A DNA stretch of 64,000 nt, from positions 1,179,715 through 1,243,714 of the forward strand of contig QAOA01007551.1 of NCBI GenBank assembly GCA_003255065.1. Direction: 5' to 3'. Position numbers and translations under genes: made by a program. Below are positions 51,716 to 64,000 of this stretch, piece by piece. The DNA is from Cercis canadensis (taxonomy: Eukaryota > Streptophyta > Magnoliopsida > Fabales > Fabaceae). The notes beneath the pieces were generated by a model. That model saw nothing but the letters and a program-made list of their open reading frames with translations, had not been told where the DNA came from and made no database searches. The first letter of the stretch is position 1, and each line of letters begins with the position of its first letter.

Positions 51716-53989
51716 GGCTGGTTTAAATGCCAATAAATTTATCACTCCCCGGGCGGCCCCTGAAAAACGTTTCTTCACTTCTATCCTTTACGTAAATATT
51801 CAAAACTCTAACTCAAGCACATTACTCTCTGGGTTTTATTATTTCTGATTTATTTACTCTCGGTCTATCAAACTCACAATCAAATCACAGATTCCTTTTC
51901 TAATGCAATTACCTAATTAACTAAACAATGTAATCATGTGACCTAGTTAGTTTTTGAAGCCAAGCACAGCGTGCAATTTTATTTTTACGAGTTAAGATGT
52001 ATAAATCGAGTCATAAAAAGAAAGTGTTTTTTTTTTTTTTTTAGATTTTTCTTTGATTCAATTTATATTATTTTTTGTTAGTCTTCACTGTTTTTTTTTT
52101 TTTAATATGGAAGAGAATGAAAAAAAAAATAAAAAGAGTACATGGTAAAAATAAAACTTATAACATCAAAATCTTTAATTCTTATGAGTAAAAAAAGTAA
52201 CAATAAACCCACATATTATTGACTAGTCTCCATAGGTTTTAACTTACACTAAATCACTATTGTTTACAAAAGTTTTGCAATGAATCCAAAAATTGAGACT
52301 AAATGATCCAAGGTAAAAGTTTTAAAGAGATATTAGATAGCATAATAATTCTTTTAGAGTTAACATTTACTGATGTTAGCATAGTAAATGTGAAGTCTAT
52401 TTAGATTTGAGTAATATTATTTAATCATAAAAAAAATTATAAAAATTTTATCAAATTTAAAGATGAATATAAATCTACCTTAATTTAACAACAAATTGGT
52501 AAAAAAAAAAATCTAACTCCCTTACATTTTACTTTGGATTTAACGTTAGTCTTCGGTAACAAGAGTGCTAAAGGCGAATATGGAGAATCATATTGAGTAG
52601 GCTAACAACCAACACAAGGTGGTAGCCGATGGCGACTCTTCACCACGTGATGGAAAAGACGTGCAATGCTATATTTTGAACTGCTTCTACACGTGGTCGT
52701 ATCAATATTCTCCTTCCTTTGTTCATTAAAACTGGTCCCCACCGCTGGCCATTGTGGGGACCAATTCCACATACAAATTCCAAGTTGTTTCCTCCAGTCA
52801 ATAATGTGTTGTTCTTTCCAGCCATCCTCCCAAATCCTAAGCCAGGAATAATATTCTCGTCCTATCTCAGGAGACAGATCATGCTATCATAAAAAGTAGA
52901 TTATACTTCAAAATTCAGGCGTACCTGAGAGAAATGAAAACTAACTACATTTATGTTATGTTAATGATGGATTATTACGCTGTTAGGACTTCCAAGTTAG
53001 ACGAACGATTCAGATTTCACACCGGCTTGAGAAGAGATGAGCCGAGCCGAGCCGAGAGTGGAAGGAAAGAAAAGAAAAGAGGAGTGGATGACCCAAGTTG
53101 AAGTGGGACATCATTAAAAGAGTCGGAGAGTAGGGAGCATGAGTTAGACAAAGATCTTATCTCAACGCGGGCGTTGAATGTGGGTCCCACCCATTTTGTG
53201 GATAAGCTTCACCAGACCCAATGGACTCCAGTCACTCCCACGTCATCCCATCCAACGTCTATCTATACAAATATACTACGTATTAATCTAATCTCTTAAT
53301 AAATTTTTAGTTAACAGTACGCCTCTAACATAGTAATGTGTTTTACTGTTGCTATGTTTAGCGGCCAGATTCCTGAACGTGTCTTCAGTGGTCCCCGTTA
53401 TCTTGTCTACAACAAGTCCACGCCACGTGCCTTCTCTCATCACGTCTTCATTCATTATTTACCCTGGGACACCGGACACCTCGACTAGGGACGTTTGGTA
53501 TATCCTTTTTGTCACACAAAGATCCGCTACACCTAGGACCATCTTATATCCCTTCTCTCACCGATCAACAAGATAAATCAAATACAAAAATAAGAATAAA
53601 AATAAATATGATTTTGTACTATTTCTAAATTAGAAGAAAAAAGAAAATTAAAGACAGCTAGTCAAATCGTTTTTTACTACATAGTAAAGGATATAATTCA
53701 AAGAAAATTTTAATTTCTGCTCAAAAAGGAAAAATACGAGATCTTATGTGACACTCCAATCTATATTAATAAATATCTTAGTTCTAGATTATGTGGAGAG
53801 ACACAAGTTTTTCACTTATGTAGTTCCAAAAATAACGTCGGTTGACTATTTAAGGCAAGTTCATAGGGTTGGACATCACATTGTAACGGAAGCCTGTCGC
53901 ACCTGATTACAGCTCATTTAAATAAATGTAGAAATGCTAGGGACACGTATGTTTTTCGCAAAATCCAGAGGTCGTGGATGAGGATAAGG
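50406..53989. other. Intergenic DNA, no gene recognised
   Basis: The 3' flank of the GH9 gene is followed by A+T-rich DNA with homopolymers (poly-T 50691-50704, poly-A about 51685-51710, poly-T 52027-52042). A short GAGCC(GAGCC)n stretch lies near 53040-53055. The frame at 53349-53576 has no domain. No RNA gene or bounded element seen. Confidence 0.5.
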
Positions 53990-54420
53990 CGACCTTTCCA
54001 TATTTGCTAATAATAAAATAAAGGAATTTTTTTTTATATATTTTATTGTATGTTATATTATATAAAAATAATTAATTTATTAATAATATAGATATAAATT
54101 AATTATTTTTAAATTTATTTAAAAAACAAAATAAATTAATTTTATATTAAATAAAATATAAAAATTACATATACTTATTACATTAATATAATTAAAAATT
54201 TTATAATATTACATGAATATATAATATTATATTGATGTGATAAGCATACGTAATTTTTATATTTTATTAAATATAAATATATTTTATTTTATTTTTTTAA
54301 ATAAATTTAAAAATAATTAATTTGTATACATGTCATTCACATATTAACTAATTTCATAACATACTACATAAATATAAAAAATATATAAAAAACCTCTTAC
54401 TATAATATAACACATATATT
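53990..54420. repeat. A+T-rich fold-back repeat (copy B)
   Basis: The left part (about 54010-54190, with ATAAAATATAAAAATTACATA) is the approximate reverse complement of the right part (about 54235-54360, with TACGTAATTTTTATATTTTAT). This makes a hairpin with arms of roughly 120-170 bp. The right arm plus ACATACTACATAAATA matches 14205-14392. There is no coding capacity; exact ends and target duplication are unclear because of extreme A+T content. Confidence 0.6.
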
Positions 54421-54797
54421 GTACCTTAGAATTCCCTAAAATAAATACAGTACCATCTTCTTCAATAACTTTTATTCATTAAAGATTTAATTAGTAATTT
54501 TATTGTAAAATATTACCCAATTATTATTAATATTATAAATAGGGAAAGAAATAAATAAAGACCAGCGTGTCTTATCCAACTTGTGAAATCTGGCTCAGAC
54601 TACCTGGTTTCAGTTTTCCTCTTTCTGCTTTGAAGATCTTCGTCTTCATCCTCATCCTTATCCAAATTAATTCTTCGTGCACTCCAAGTTTTCTCAATCT
54701 CTCTTGTTTATATTTGTGTTGAGTTTGGTCATTGTGGTTCTTGTCATTTGAGGAGACTTTCGTCGTGAGGATCAGTGCTGGTTACGTTTTGACGGTT

Positions 54798-56281
54798 ATG
54801 AGGATCGAAACTTCTGGATTCACGCGCGCGGTGACTTGCGCGTCCTTGTTCTTAGAGTCGCCGGAAGATGGGAAACCAGCTGCCAGAAGCGGTCAAGATG
54901 ACGCGCTGCCGGCGAAGGTTTCTGATGATCAGTGCAGTACCTCGTCGTCTACGACATCGTCGATCGGGAGGAACAGCGATGTATCGTCGGAAAGATCAAT
55001 GGGGGACGAGGACTCTGGGGAAAATGAGGCTCAGAGCGCGTATAAAGGACCCTTGGATATGATGGATTCGCTAGAAGATGTTCTCCCTATCAGGTTTCAT
55101 GCTTTTCCAACTCTTATCTCTCATTTGATACTCTTCCTAACATTGTCATTTTTTTTCATCAAAAGTATTTCAAATTTGTGTTATTATATTTTCAGATTTT
55201 ATTTTTTATGTCGTTGCTTTCTCTTGAGTCTGGGGTAAAATTGTTTCGTTGAAAAACACGGAATTCTGATTTAATAAGGAACACTTTCCTTTTTCTTTCT
55301 TTGCGAGAACAGCTTATGTAGCAGAGAATTCCTACTAGTTCGAGTATAGCAAATTTAGTCTAAAGATTCACGTTTTTTCTTAAACAGAGTTACAGAGTGA
55401 CCGTCAAAGATCCCGACCGAAAGGCGTAATGATTTTAGAAAAGCTTTACATTTTGGACCACATCAGATCAGGATGGCAAATCAGTTCACAAATTTTCTTC
55501 CCTTGAAAAGAAATGGATTTCTTTGTTATCTTTTTCTAAATTTTTGTTTGAAATTTGGAGATCATACCTATCAACGAGCCTCTGATTTTCAGCTATGGTT
55601 TTCGTTCTTTTCCTTCCAAAATTCAGCCATAAATTCAAGGCGACCTTCTCTTTTTTTTTTTTTTTCCGCTAAAATAATAGTAATGTTTAGTTGATTTGAG
55701 TTTGACCAATATATAGTTTCATCTGCTGTTTTTCTCTAATGGTCTAATGGTTCGGGTAATATGTTTGCAGGAGAGGCATCTCAAAGTTCTATAACGGCAA
55801 ATCCAAGTCCTTCACGAGCCTGGCTGCTGCTTCCTCTTCACCATCTTGCAAAGAAATCGCAAAACCAGAGAATGCCTACACCAGGAGACGCAGAAACTTA
55901 ATGGCATTCAATCATGTTTGGGATAAGAATAGAAATTGCCCTTTAAGAAGCAACAGCGGTGGCATTTCTAAGAGAACAATCAGCTCAAGCCGAAGTGCGC
56001 TGGCCCTTGCATTTGCCATAAGCAGCTCGGACAGCTGTAGTAGTCTAAGTGAGGATTCAAATTCAAGCTCCAATTCTCGGTCACCTCCACGTCTTCCACC
56101 ACTGCATCCTGGAAGTAGGGTGTCTGCTACCAGTGCAGGCGCATCTTCGCCTCTTCAGCAGAATTTCTGTGCCATGCGGTCATTCTCCTTGGCTGATTTA
56201 CAGCATTGTGCCACTGCTGCAACAATGAAGATGCCAAGCTCTTGCCTCAGAAATGATACAGCTCAAAGCAAACTAAGTTGA
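54798..56281 (+). CDS. OXS3-like (oxidative stress 3 family) nuclear protein
   Basis: Two exons: 54798-55093 and 55771-56281; 268 residues. The family signature LPIRRGISKFYNGKSKSFTS spans the splice junction and is typical of OXIDATIVE STRESS 3 proteins, which are nuclear and linked to tolerance of heavy metals and oxidants. A second conserved block, MRSFSLADLQ, lies near the C-terminus, and a Ser-rich stretch (SSSDSCSSLSEDSNSSSNS) lies between. The N-terminus has a Ser/Thr-rich patch, an acidic patch and MDSLEDVLP. The start is the first ATG in frame (MRIETSGF); the frame is open upstream without ATG, and a later Met (MGDEDSGENE) cannot be excluded. A G+C-rich exon 1 contrasts with the surrounding DNA. 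Confidence 0.88.
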
Positions 56282-57345
56282 CATGTTTTCTATTAATGTT
56301 TCGACTCATTTGTTAACAATCTAGTGCTAGTTGTTAACAGAGATTGGATGTTTCTCTAGATTAACCATAGGACAAACATCGGAGGCCATGCGAACGCTAA
56401 CTTCTTCCTCTTTGTTATAAATATTGATGATTGTAAATGCCATATAATGGTTGACGTTGAAGTCATCTGCCGAGCACCCTTTGCAACATGATGACGTAAT
56501 AGAGAATTTGAGTTGATCATTTGGCCTTTTATGGACCTCGATGTCTTGATTTCAGATCTGTTGCTAGAAGTCACTTTTAAAACATTCCTGAATGCAACTC
56601 CAGAAATAAACTTAGTATTCGCCTTTCAAAGACTATGTCAAGTTTGTTGTTCTTGGTACTAAGCAGAAAGGCAAAACTTGGTATCCTTTTCATACAACAG
56701 AGTAGCAGGCTCTTGAAACTCAGGAATTAACGAAAAATCAATTCTCTCAGCTAAGGGAAAATGAATACAACAAATACATCCAGAGACATAACGGCCACAT
56801 CAATTCCGATGAACTAAGCTCAGCCAGGAAACTATGTTATACAGGAATTAGAAAGAACGCCATTCATTATGTATAGCATAGAATATTAAAGGACCATTCA
56901 ACTTACAATTTGTAACATAAAAGAATAAATTCAGTAAAGTCAGTATTTACACCAATCAATCAAATATTTAATTTCTTCTAGCAATGTTGTGGTAACAATT
57001 GCATACGCACATAGAATACAACATACATGTGATCCTAATGGTAAATATACCTCAGGTCGAGCTGCAAAATAATAAGAGCAGCCTTCCGAACCTACACTCT
57101 CATCTATCCTTGGATAATTACAAATTGCTAGCTAAACTACGTAAACTAAGGAGATAATAGAGATCAAGCTAAAGAACCACTCGTCCATCTCTGATTGATG
57201 AGATTTGCAGACGCACCAAGTCAGAATACCAAGATCGTTGTCCAAGTGAAGCGAAACTCGCATGGTTCCAAGGTGGAAACATTGGCGTCTAAATCTAGAG
57301 ATGCAATACAGCTAAATTTCAAGTTTTACCAAAACCGTAGACCAA
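56282..57345. other. Convergent 3' flanks of the OXS3-like and myosin genes
   Basis: The gap between genes that point at each other, presumably holding both 3' untranslated regions. Frames here (56356-56574 minus) have no domain. Confidence 0.5.
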
Positions 57346-60300
57346 TTACTTCTGATGTGGACCAAGAAACTGAGCACAAGGATATTCCGATAAAAATGCT
57401 GGGAGATCAATATCGTCAGGATCTATGGCAGGAATTGCCATATCTATGTCTTCAGCGGAAAAAGGGATGCTGAAACAACAATGAAAGGAGGCTAAGACAA
57501 AGGAATCACAATAAATGGCGCAGTCAGTTCAAACCATTCCATATAACAAAAGAATAGGTCCTAAGGCAAACATTTTAAGCAAGGAAATCTCAAAGAAATT
57601 TCCTCAGTAAACATTACAGTTTCACATCAATGAATCAATACAGAAGAATCCACTATGCAGTATTTGCATGTTCAAAGTCTGCATCATGCAAAAATGCAAC
57701 AAGAACCAACAAAAGAAATAGAAATTGTGTCATTTGGACCTAGCCACTCTACTTGACATACTTAAGCCACTCAATTTAGGTTCATCTCAGGATTCAATGA
57801 GAGTTTGAAAACCAGGAGAAAATGAAAAGTAATTAAAGCCAATCTTGCTTTAGGTACTGCACTTACAATTTAGAAGCACAATAAGAACTCTAACGAAATT
57901 AAAAAACTGGCCAGAAAAGTCAAGTGATTACCATCACCAAGCAAGAAAAATAATTAGTTGATTCATCTAGCAGTTGTGTTAAAACTTCAAGCAACTAAAA
58001 AATGTGATAGGGGAAAACAGAGTACCTCAGGTCATCATCCAACAAGAATGAATTTGAGGTCAGATTCTGATTGTCCTTGCTCACAATTTCCCTCATTTCA
58101 CTAACTACCTGCTTATCATATATTGTTCAGATCAGAAATTGTAGGAAACTATTGTCATAGTTGTTTTCTTCATTAAAAAATAAAAACACAACTTGCCTCA
58201 TTGGACACACTCTGGGTTCCATACTTGTCATCCCAGTACATGGTACTGATGCGATAGATTTGCCTCACTGTCAATGCCTGTGTTCAATAGCAATACTGAC
58301 TCAACCGTATTTTCATTCTTATAACTTTAGGCATTGTTTATCAAAAGAATATTGCACGTCCATACTACATGCAAAAAAGCAGACATATACTTGAACTAAT
58401 GAAAGGAGTAAAATGTATGGAGTGAAATTGATAAAATGACATTGTTATGGGCATCCAAAACAATCAGACATACACTTAAAAACATTGTGGCAGGAATAAA
58501 TATGATCATCATACCGGACAAAGATCCTGCCGAATCTCTTCCAAAGATTTCTTCCTCTTCTGATGTATTACCTATATGCAATGCACACAATGGAATGCAT
58601 AAATAAGAGATAGAAGTTCGATTTAACAGCTCAGAATTTCCAACAAAGGCAGGTATAGTACCAGAAAGCCAACAGCTTGTCTTATATAATTTAGCTGGTG
58701 CCAGGATGTTCCTGCATACTACATTTACAAAAGCTTAGTCAAATTATATATAACTCATCTCAAAGAACTTATAGTTGGTAGACTCAGCAAAGTTGGCTTA
58801 CCTCCTCCTTCGCATTAACTATCCATTTCTCCAGTTCGGCTAAACCAGATTTAACATATTCCCCATTTGAGAAAGTGCAACATTCACGTCGCAAGAGAAG
58901 ACTAGAAAGAAGATGGGAAAAGAATAAAAAACACATTGAAAATAACAGAATCAGCTCAATGAACTAACTGAATAAAATAGTGATTTGGTGATACGAAAAA
59001 TGACATCAAGTAATTATGGTTTTTACCTGTTGAATAGTGTAATATTGATGAAGGAGAAAACCTGTATAACTAGTTTACGGATGAAAAAGGATGGCACCTG
59101 AACATTCAATTTTAAGGTAAGAAAAGCAGACAAAAGAAAGAAAGTACATCAAAAGTGAATGATTAAACTTGTTAACAAAATCAACTCATTCCATAACCAT
59201 AGAAATTAGGAATATGCTAGGCAGCCAGAATTGCTACTAGAATGATGTGGACTTATAATCACCTTTGAATAAATATGTGGTCCCTACCACTTTGTTTCAT
59301 CTAACAATCACATTTTGATTCTAGTAAGATACTGCAGATTTTTCTCTTGGCTAAATATCACTCTAGAACAAGACAACTCACGACCTACCAGTCAGAAAAC
59401 ATCATTAGATATACTTATGCTAGCTCCATTTATGGCATTAAAAAACCATAAACCAAAAAAAATAATATTAATATCTTCCAAGACAAAGTGAAGTATGCAC
59501 AAAACATATAGAGTGGATTCAAGTAGTGGTGTTTCCACACATTTTACAAGGAGATTGGACCAAACATAGGAATGAAGAGACCATTGTATGCATAACATAC
59601 ATGATTTCCACAAAGTCGGCTCATAAGTGAATCCAAAAATTTGATGATGTTGTCCCACTGCCCACTGGGTGACTGTTGAGGAAGCCCACCAGGAGATCTA
59701 GATGATTTCCCACCATGCACTCGTCCTGTTTTGGGTGCCTAACCAGTGCCCCATATGATTAGGATACATATTGTCAAATTGAATAATTATTTGTTAAAAA
59801 GAACAAGATATCAAATTTGTCATCTTAGTGAACTTCGTAAGAACATAAAATGACATATTCAAAAGATTATCGGGACAAATGAGTAAATTATCTGTAATCG
59901 CTTAGTATTATATTAGTAAATTATTCTTCAGAGAAACACGATCTGGAAATGTTAAAGGAAAAATACAAGGCAATTGTCAAAAGAAAATATTATCCAGAAC
60001 ACTTACAATTAATTTACTATTGAAACCAAAGTTAAACTTAATGTAATGAAATCAGGTTGAACAGCTGCTCATCAAGTACATGAAGCAAAATCTAAAGCAA
60101 CAGGATTTGGTCTAGCACATTAAACTTGAAATTTCAACCCGTGGCTTCATTATGAAGTATCTTATTCAATTCTAAAGCAGTGAAACATAACACGTATGAG
60201 GATGGATATTAACTATAGGATGGCTATCTTGGCAATTAATCTTAAATTCTTAAAAGATCTTATTTGTACATTAAAAGATAAGAGATTATAATGGAACCAG

Positions 60301-63300
60301 CAATATTCAGCAATCTTCCCATATAACATGTGGTCATGGGTTACTAACACCTCCAAAATATCAGCAAAGACTGAAGAACAGTCACCTGAATGCATAAGCT
60401 CAGAAGTGGAGACAGTTCCTTTTTCAAATTATCACGTATCAGGCCAAAAATCTTCTCTACACAAGCAGTTAGTTGTTGTTTGAAAAGTATAGCTGGATAT
60501 CTTGCTTCTACCTGTGATATACCATCATCATATCCAATAAATTTCAACGGAGATTTCAGACCCTGGAAATGGCATCAAAACTACAATCAGATGGAAAACA
60601 CGAGAGGGGGGAGGTTTAGAGCTTTAAATAATCCATGACATACATATAATCTGAGCTTAAAAGTATATGTAATGATCAAAACACAAAAGTGTTTAAGTTG
60701 ATCTCCACTTGCTTCATTGATTTTTTGCTCATAAATCAAAATGTACTAATTATACAAAATCTTAGCCCCATTATTTCAATTTAAACATGATAAATGTTAC
60801 AAGTCCCCTTTCATGCTAGGCAATATCTATCTTAATTAATCAGCTAGGAAGCAGCAGCCCTCAATTTAGCCAGAATTAAAATGCAATTATTTAAACCAAG
60901 TCAATAAGCAACCACATAGCCACAGAAAAATATTAAAAGAGTGCAGTAAAAAAATGGGATGCCAATGTTTAACTAGATAACTCACATGCCCTATCCTGCT
61001 GGTTAAGCCAGAAGTTCCAGTATAACGTTGTGCAGTGGTAGCTAGAAAGCCATTTGAACGTAAGTTTCTCTGTAAGAGGCATAGAAGTGCGGAGGTATTG
61101 GACAGCCAATATGGCAAGACGATGTCATCATCCCTGACCTGAAGCAGATGTCTCTCCATTTAATAAATCTCAGATAACAATTACAGAGTAACACAAGGAT
61201 CCCAAAGTTCAAAGACAGGACTACCAATGACAACAATTATTTACTACACCAGAAACAAAAAAAAGGCCATAACTCTTTTGTCAATATATGATACAGAACA
61301 ACAAGAAGAATAGAAGGGAACCTTTGAAAATGGAGCCATATGATTTACCTTCAGAACATCATTAATTCCCTCAATTATGTAATCAAAGATGGCTGTACGC
61401 TCAGATTCAAAGGCATGCCAATGAAGAAGACAGTTGTATATGATACAAGCCGCCAGTGGTTTACCATTTTTGAACCCCAAATCTTCTTTGATACACCTAG
61501 AGAGGAATTCATAGTTATCCTGCAGAACATATGGTATCTATTAGCCTATAGCGCACGAATATGCGGACAAATGATAAAACACAAGCGACCCAAGCTTCTA
61601 ACAAGTGAAGTTATAACTTAATTAAAAATCTCAGGCTAATACAGTCCTTTCATCCTTGTTTTGCTCCTATGTTCACAAGTTAAATAACTCCTTCATTTCT
61701 TGTAATTCATTTATTTATTTATAACAGAAGAAGAAATATATGAGCAAAGGAAATATATAAAAAAAAAGTTACCTAAAAATATTTTACTTAGTTAATGCTG
61801 TGATGCATCGCATAACATTTTACTTAAGTCTGCACAAGTAATTTGTATGACTACAATATTATCAATAGTCCTAGCAACTTAACAGTTATGTGGTTGACGG
61901 ATGTCATAGCAAGGAACCACACTGACTAGTTAAAAATAAAATGTATAGCTCAATTGACAAAGACATAAGGATGAAAAGTAAACCAAAATAGTTCATTATC
62001 CTCAATTTTTGCCAGCCATCTGAACATGGCAAAGTGCCTTTTGAAGTATGTAAGTTTAGAAACGTACTAAATAATTACGCAAGTATTACAAGATTAGAAA
62101 AGTAGTTAATGAAGATGCACCCAAAGTAAAGGGTATAAGTGCCATTATGTAGTAATTGTAGTATAAATACAAGGGTCAAGGCCACATGTGCCTTTTAGTC
62201 AATATATTCGTGTTTCTTACTTTTTTCTCTAGTTTTGCAACCTCTCCCTATTCTTTTAACAGTGACAAAACTAAGGATTTAAGATTTAGCACAAACAAGT
62301 GTAACAAGAAGGTTACCTGGTGCCTCTCTGCTGTTAACTTAGATCGACGAGAGTCTGACAAGGCAAGTGTAAAAGGGGCAATTAGTTTTGTGGGTGTGGG
62401 TGACTCCTGCATCAAATTGAAGCAAATGAAAATAAATATAATTATGTTTTGCAGTTATATTCAACAAAAGAAGCCAAGAAAGTTTTAGCTTACAAATATG
62501 GGCTTTCGTTCAGTCTGGGGAGCAGGACCTATTGCACCTGAGAATTTCTGTTTCAGAATGAAAAGTAATTTACACAATTATCTTCATATACAAATACAAC
62601 AGTTTCAAACACATCCAGAAAAAAAAGCTCATAAAGATATGATCTGCTCAGAACTGGAAAGCCAAAAATAACAAATCAATGGTGAATAAAGCAAAATAGA
62701 GTTTATATACATGTTTATTGTATTAAATATTTATATGCATGAGGAAACTTACATCTGAAAAAGACTTTGCAAAACCCAGACGGTTACTCTTAGGAGATAC
62801 ACTTAAGGCTTTCTGACGAAGGACATGATTTTCATCCTCTAAACTCAAAAGCTTCTCCTCAAGACTATGATCAAATACAAGCAAACTTATCAAAATCAAG
62901 TAGAAAAAAGTATAGTATCAAAATCAAGTAGAAAAAAGTATAGCATCAAAATCAAGTACAGAAAGGATGGCATAATGATAAATGCATATTCAGTAGAAAA
63001 TGAATAACTATAAAAGTAAAGCACCGCACAAGAGTCATTGAATTTTACAAGAAAGCTCAAATTCTAACAAACACACAAGAAACACCAGTGGAATGGAAAG
63101 ACACTTTTAACACCCCCATCCAGAAAAGAATCAATCAGTAAATGGGGAGAAAAGAAGGCAGAAGAGAAAGCACCTTTTCACATTCTGCTGTAGTTGAGAA
63201 AACTTCAGTTCAACCTCCCTCAATTTCTCAATAGTTTCATTATTGTCTTTTTGAGCCTTCATAAACTCAAGCTCTAGAGCTGCATTCTTCTTTTCAAAGC

Positions 63301-63694
63301 CATCCAAAGAACTCTATACAAAAATTAAAAGAAAAAAAAAAAGGAATATGGTGTAACTCAACATCAAGGGAAGAGAAAATAGCTGTGCCTTGTATGGCTA
63401 GAAATACCAAAAAATGAAAGTCATCAGAGTCAAACAAACTGAGTGGACCATATTCAAAACAATATGCAGCACCTTCAACAGAACATTTTCCTTTCGCAGT
63501 TCATCCATTCCAACTAGCTCTCTTTCTAAAGCAGATTTCTCCTTTACAGACAATTCCAATTGATTTTGCAAAACAGCATTCTTGTTGCACTCATTAATTG
63601 TTGCCAATTTAGCTGCATCTAATTCAAGATTCAAAGCCTCTAACATCTTTTGAAGTTTTGAAATCTCTGTTACCTTGTTCTCTTCATTAGAAAC
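57346..63694 (-). CDS. Class XI myosin heavy chain, C-terminal part (coiled coil and globular tail)
   Basis: Sixteen exons read right to left: 63694-63473, 63313-63174, 62864-62753, 62547-62494, 62406-62317, 61519-61349, 61138-60986, 60562-60386, 59738-59601, 59097-59027, 58901-58802, 58718-58662, 58571-58515, 58277-58197, 58108-58026, 57469-57346; 609 residues, all in frame. The first three exons are heptad-rich coiled coil. The globular cargo-binding tail with its DIL domain follows: [96 protein letters not shown], and an end at [17 protein letters not shown]. Class XI myosins drive organelle movement on actin. Motor, IQ motifs and early coiled coil lie beyond the right edge. The intron after SVSNE starts GC (GAG|GCAAGT). 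Isoform not determined. Confidence 0.92.
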
Positions 63695-64000
63695 CTGATA
63701 ACAGTGAAGAAAGCAAAGGTGGAACAAAAAAGAAGTAAGAAAAATATATGCTGCAGAAGGGTTTATAACTACCATGCAACACCAAATCATGAGTACATCA
63801 CTTAAAACTTTTTAAAACCCCACACCCACCCACCCCCCCCAAAAAAAAAAAAGGTGGGGGTGGCGGTGCAGGAGAGGAATTTGCTGGTTTTTGTGGGAAT
63901 TAAGTTATATGAGAATCTATATAAGATCATGTCTCAAAACTGTTTTCATTTACAAGTTTCCAAATTTGTAAGTATACAACCTATCCATAACATCATTATT
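63695..64000. other. Myosin intron running off the window
   Basis: No exon-like frame with splice signals was found. There is a C/A homopolymer patch (63820-63852). The next upstream exon must be outside the window. Confidence 0.6.

Noticed and set aside
57195-57473. Plus-strand 92-residue frame at the myosin 3' end
   Set aside because: It is the antisense shadow of the last myosin exon, whose frame and stop are well supported.

Overview
This 64-kb window is nuclear DNA of a flowering plant. Genes are split by short GT-AG introns (two are GC-AG), intergenic DNA is A+T-rich, and the proteins are plant families: COPT copper transporter, GCR1, GPA1, a FAP-type chalcone-isomerase-fold protein, GH9 endoglucanase, OXS3-like protein and a class XI myosin. 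A rosid eudicot, perhaps Rosaceae, is my best guess, but that is inference from general resemblance. Several single N positions and one 11-N gap mark it as a draft assembly.

Layout. 1-5027: 5' part of a minus-strand Ty3/gypsy retrotransposon (gag, protease, reverse transcriptase, RNase H start, primer-binding site, LTR). Its polyprotein frame is cut by a 367-bp Mutator-type MITE. 6830-8668: a hAT-like element carrying decayed fragments of two unrelated host genes (CcmE and a NEAP-like coiled-coil tail-anchored protein). 10031-10525: DUF1677 gene. 12.3-15.1 kb: small transposons, an assembly gap and A+T-rich repeats. 15487-15924: COPT5-like copper transporter. 17009-21137 (minus): GCR1 in nine exons. 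21341-21427: a damaged tRNA-Ser(GCU). 21577-22107: a second Mutator-type MITE. 23803-25632 (minus): RLCK-VII kinase. 28679-32885: tandem duplication of an alpha/beta-hydrolase gene, first copy dead and second intact. 35964-40571: GPA1, the G-protein alpha subunit, in 13 exons. 42676-45852: FAP2-like gene in ten exons. 48188-50405: GH9 endoglucanase in eight exons. 54798-56281: OXS3-like gene. 57346-63694 (minus): last 16 exons of a class XI myosin, running off the right edge.

How the genes relate. These are independent eukaryotic transcription units. The notable point is neighbourhood: the candidate receptor GCR1, a receptor-like cytoplasmic kinase and the Galpha subunit GPA1 lie within 24 kb. 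The order kinase, GPA1, FAP2 resembles the Arabidopsis chromosome-2 run At2g26290 (ARSK1), At2g26300 (GPA1), At2g26310 (FAP2), recalled from memory. I derived exon borders by hand from splice signals, reading frame and family similarity. Every multi-exon model closes in frame, but none was checked against transcripts.
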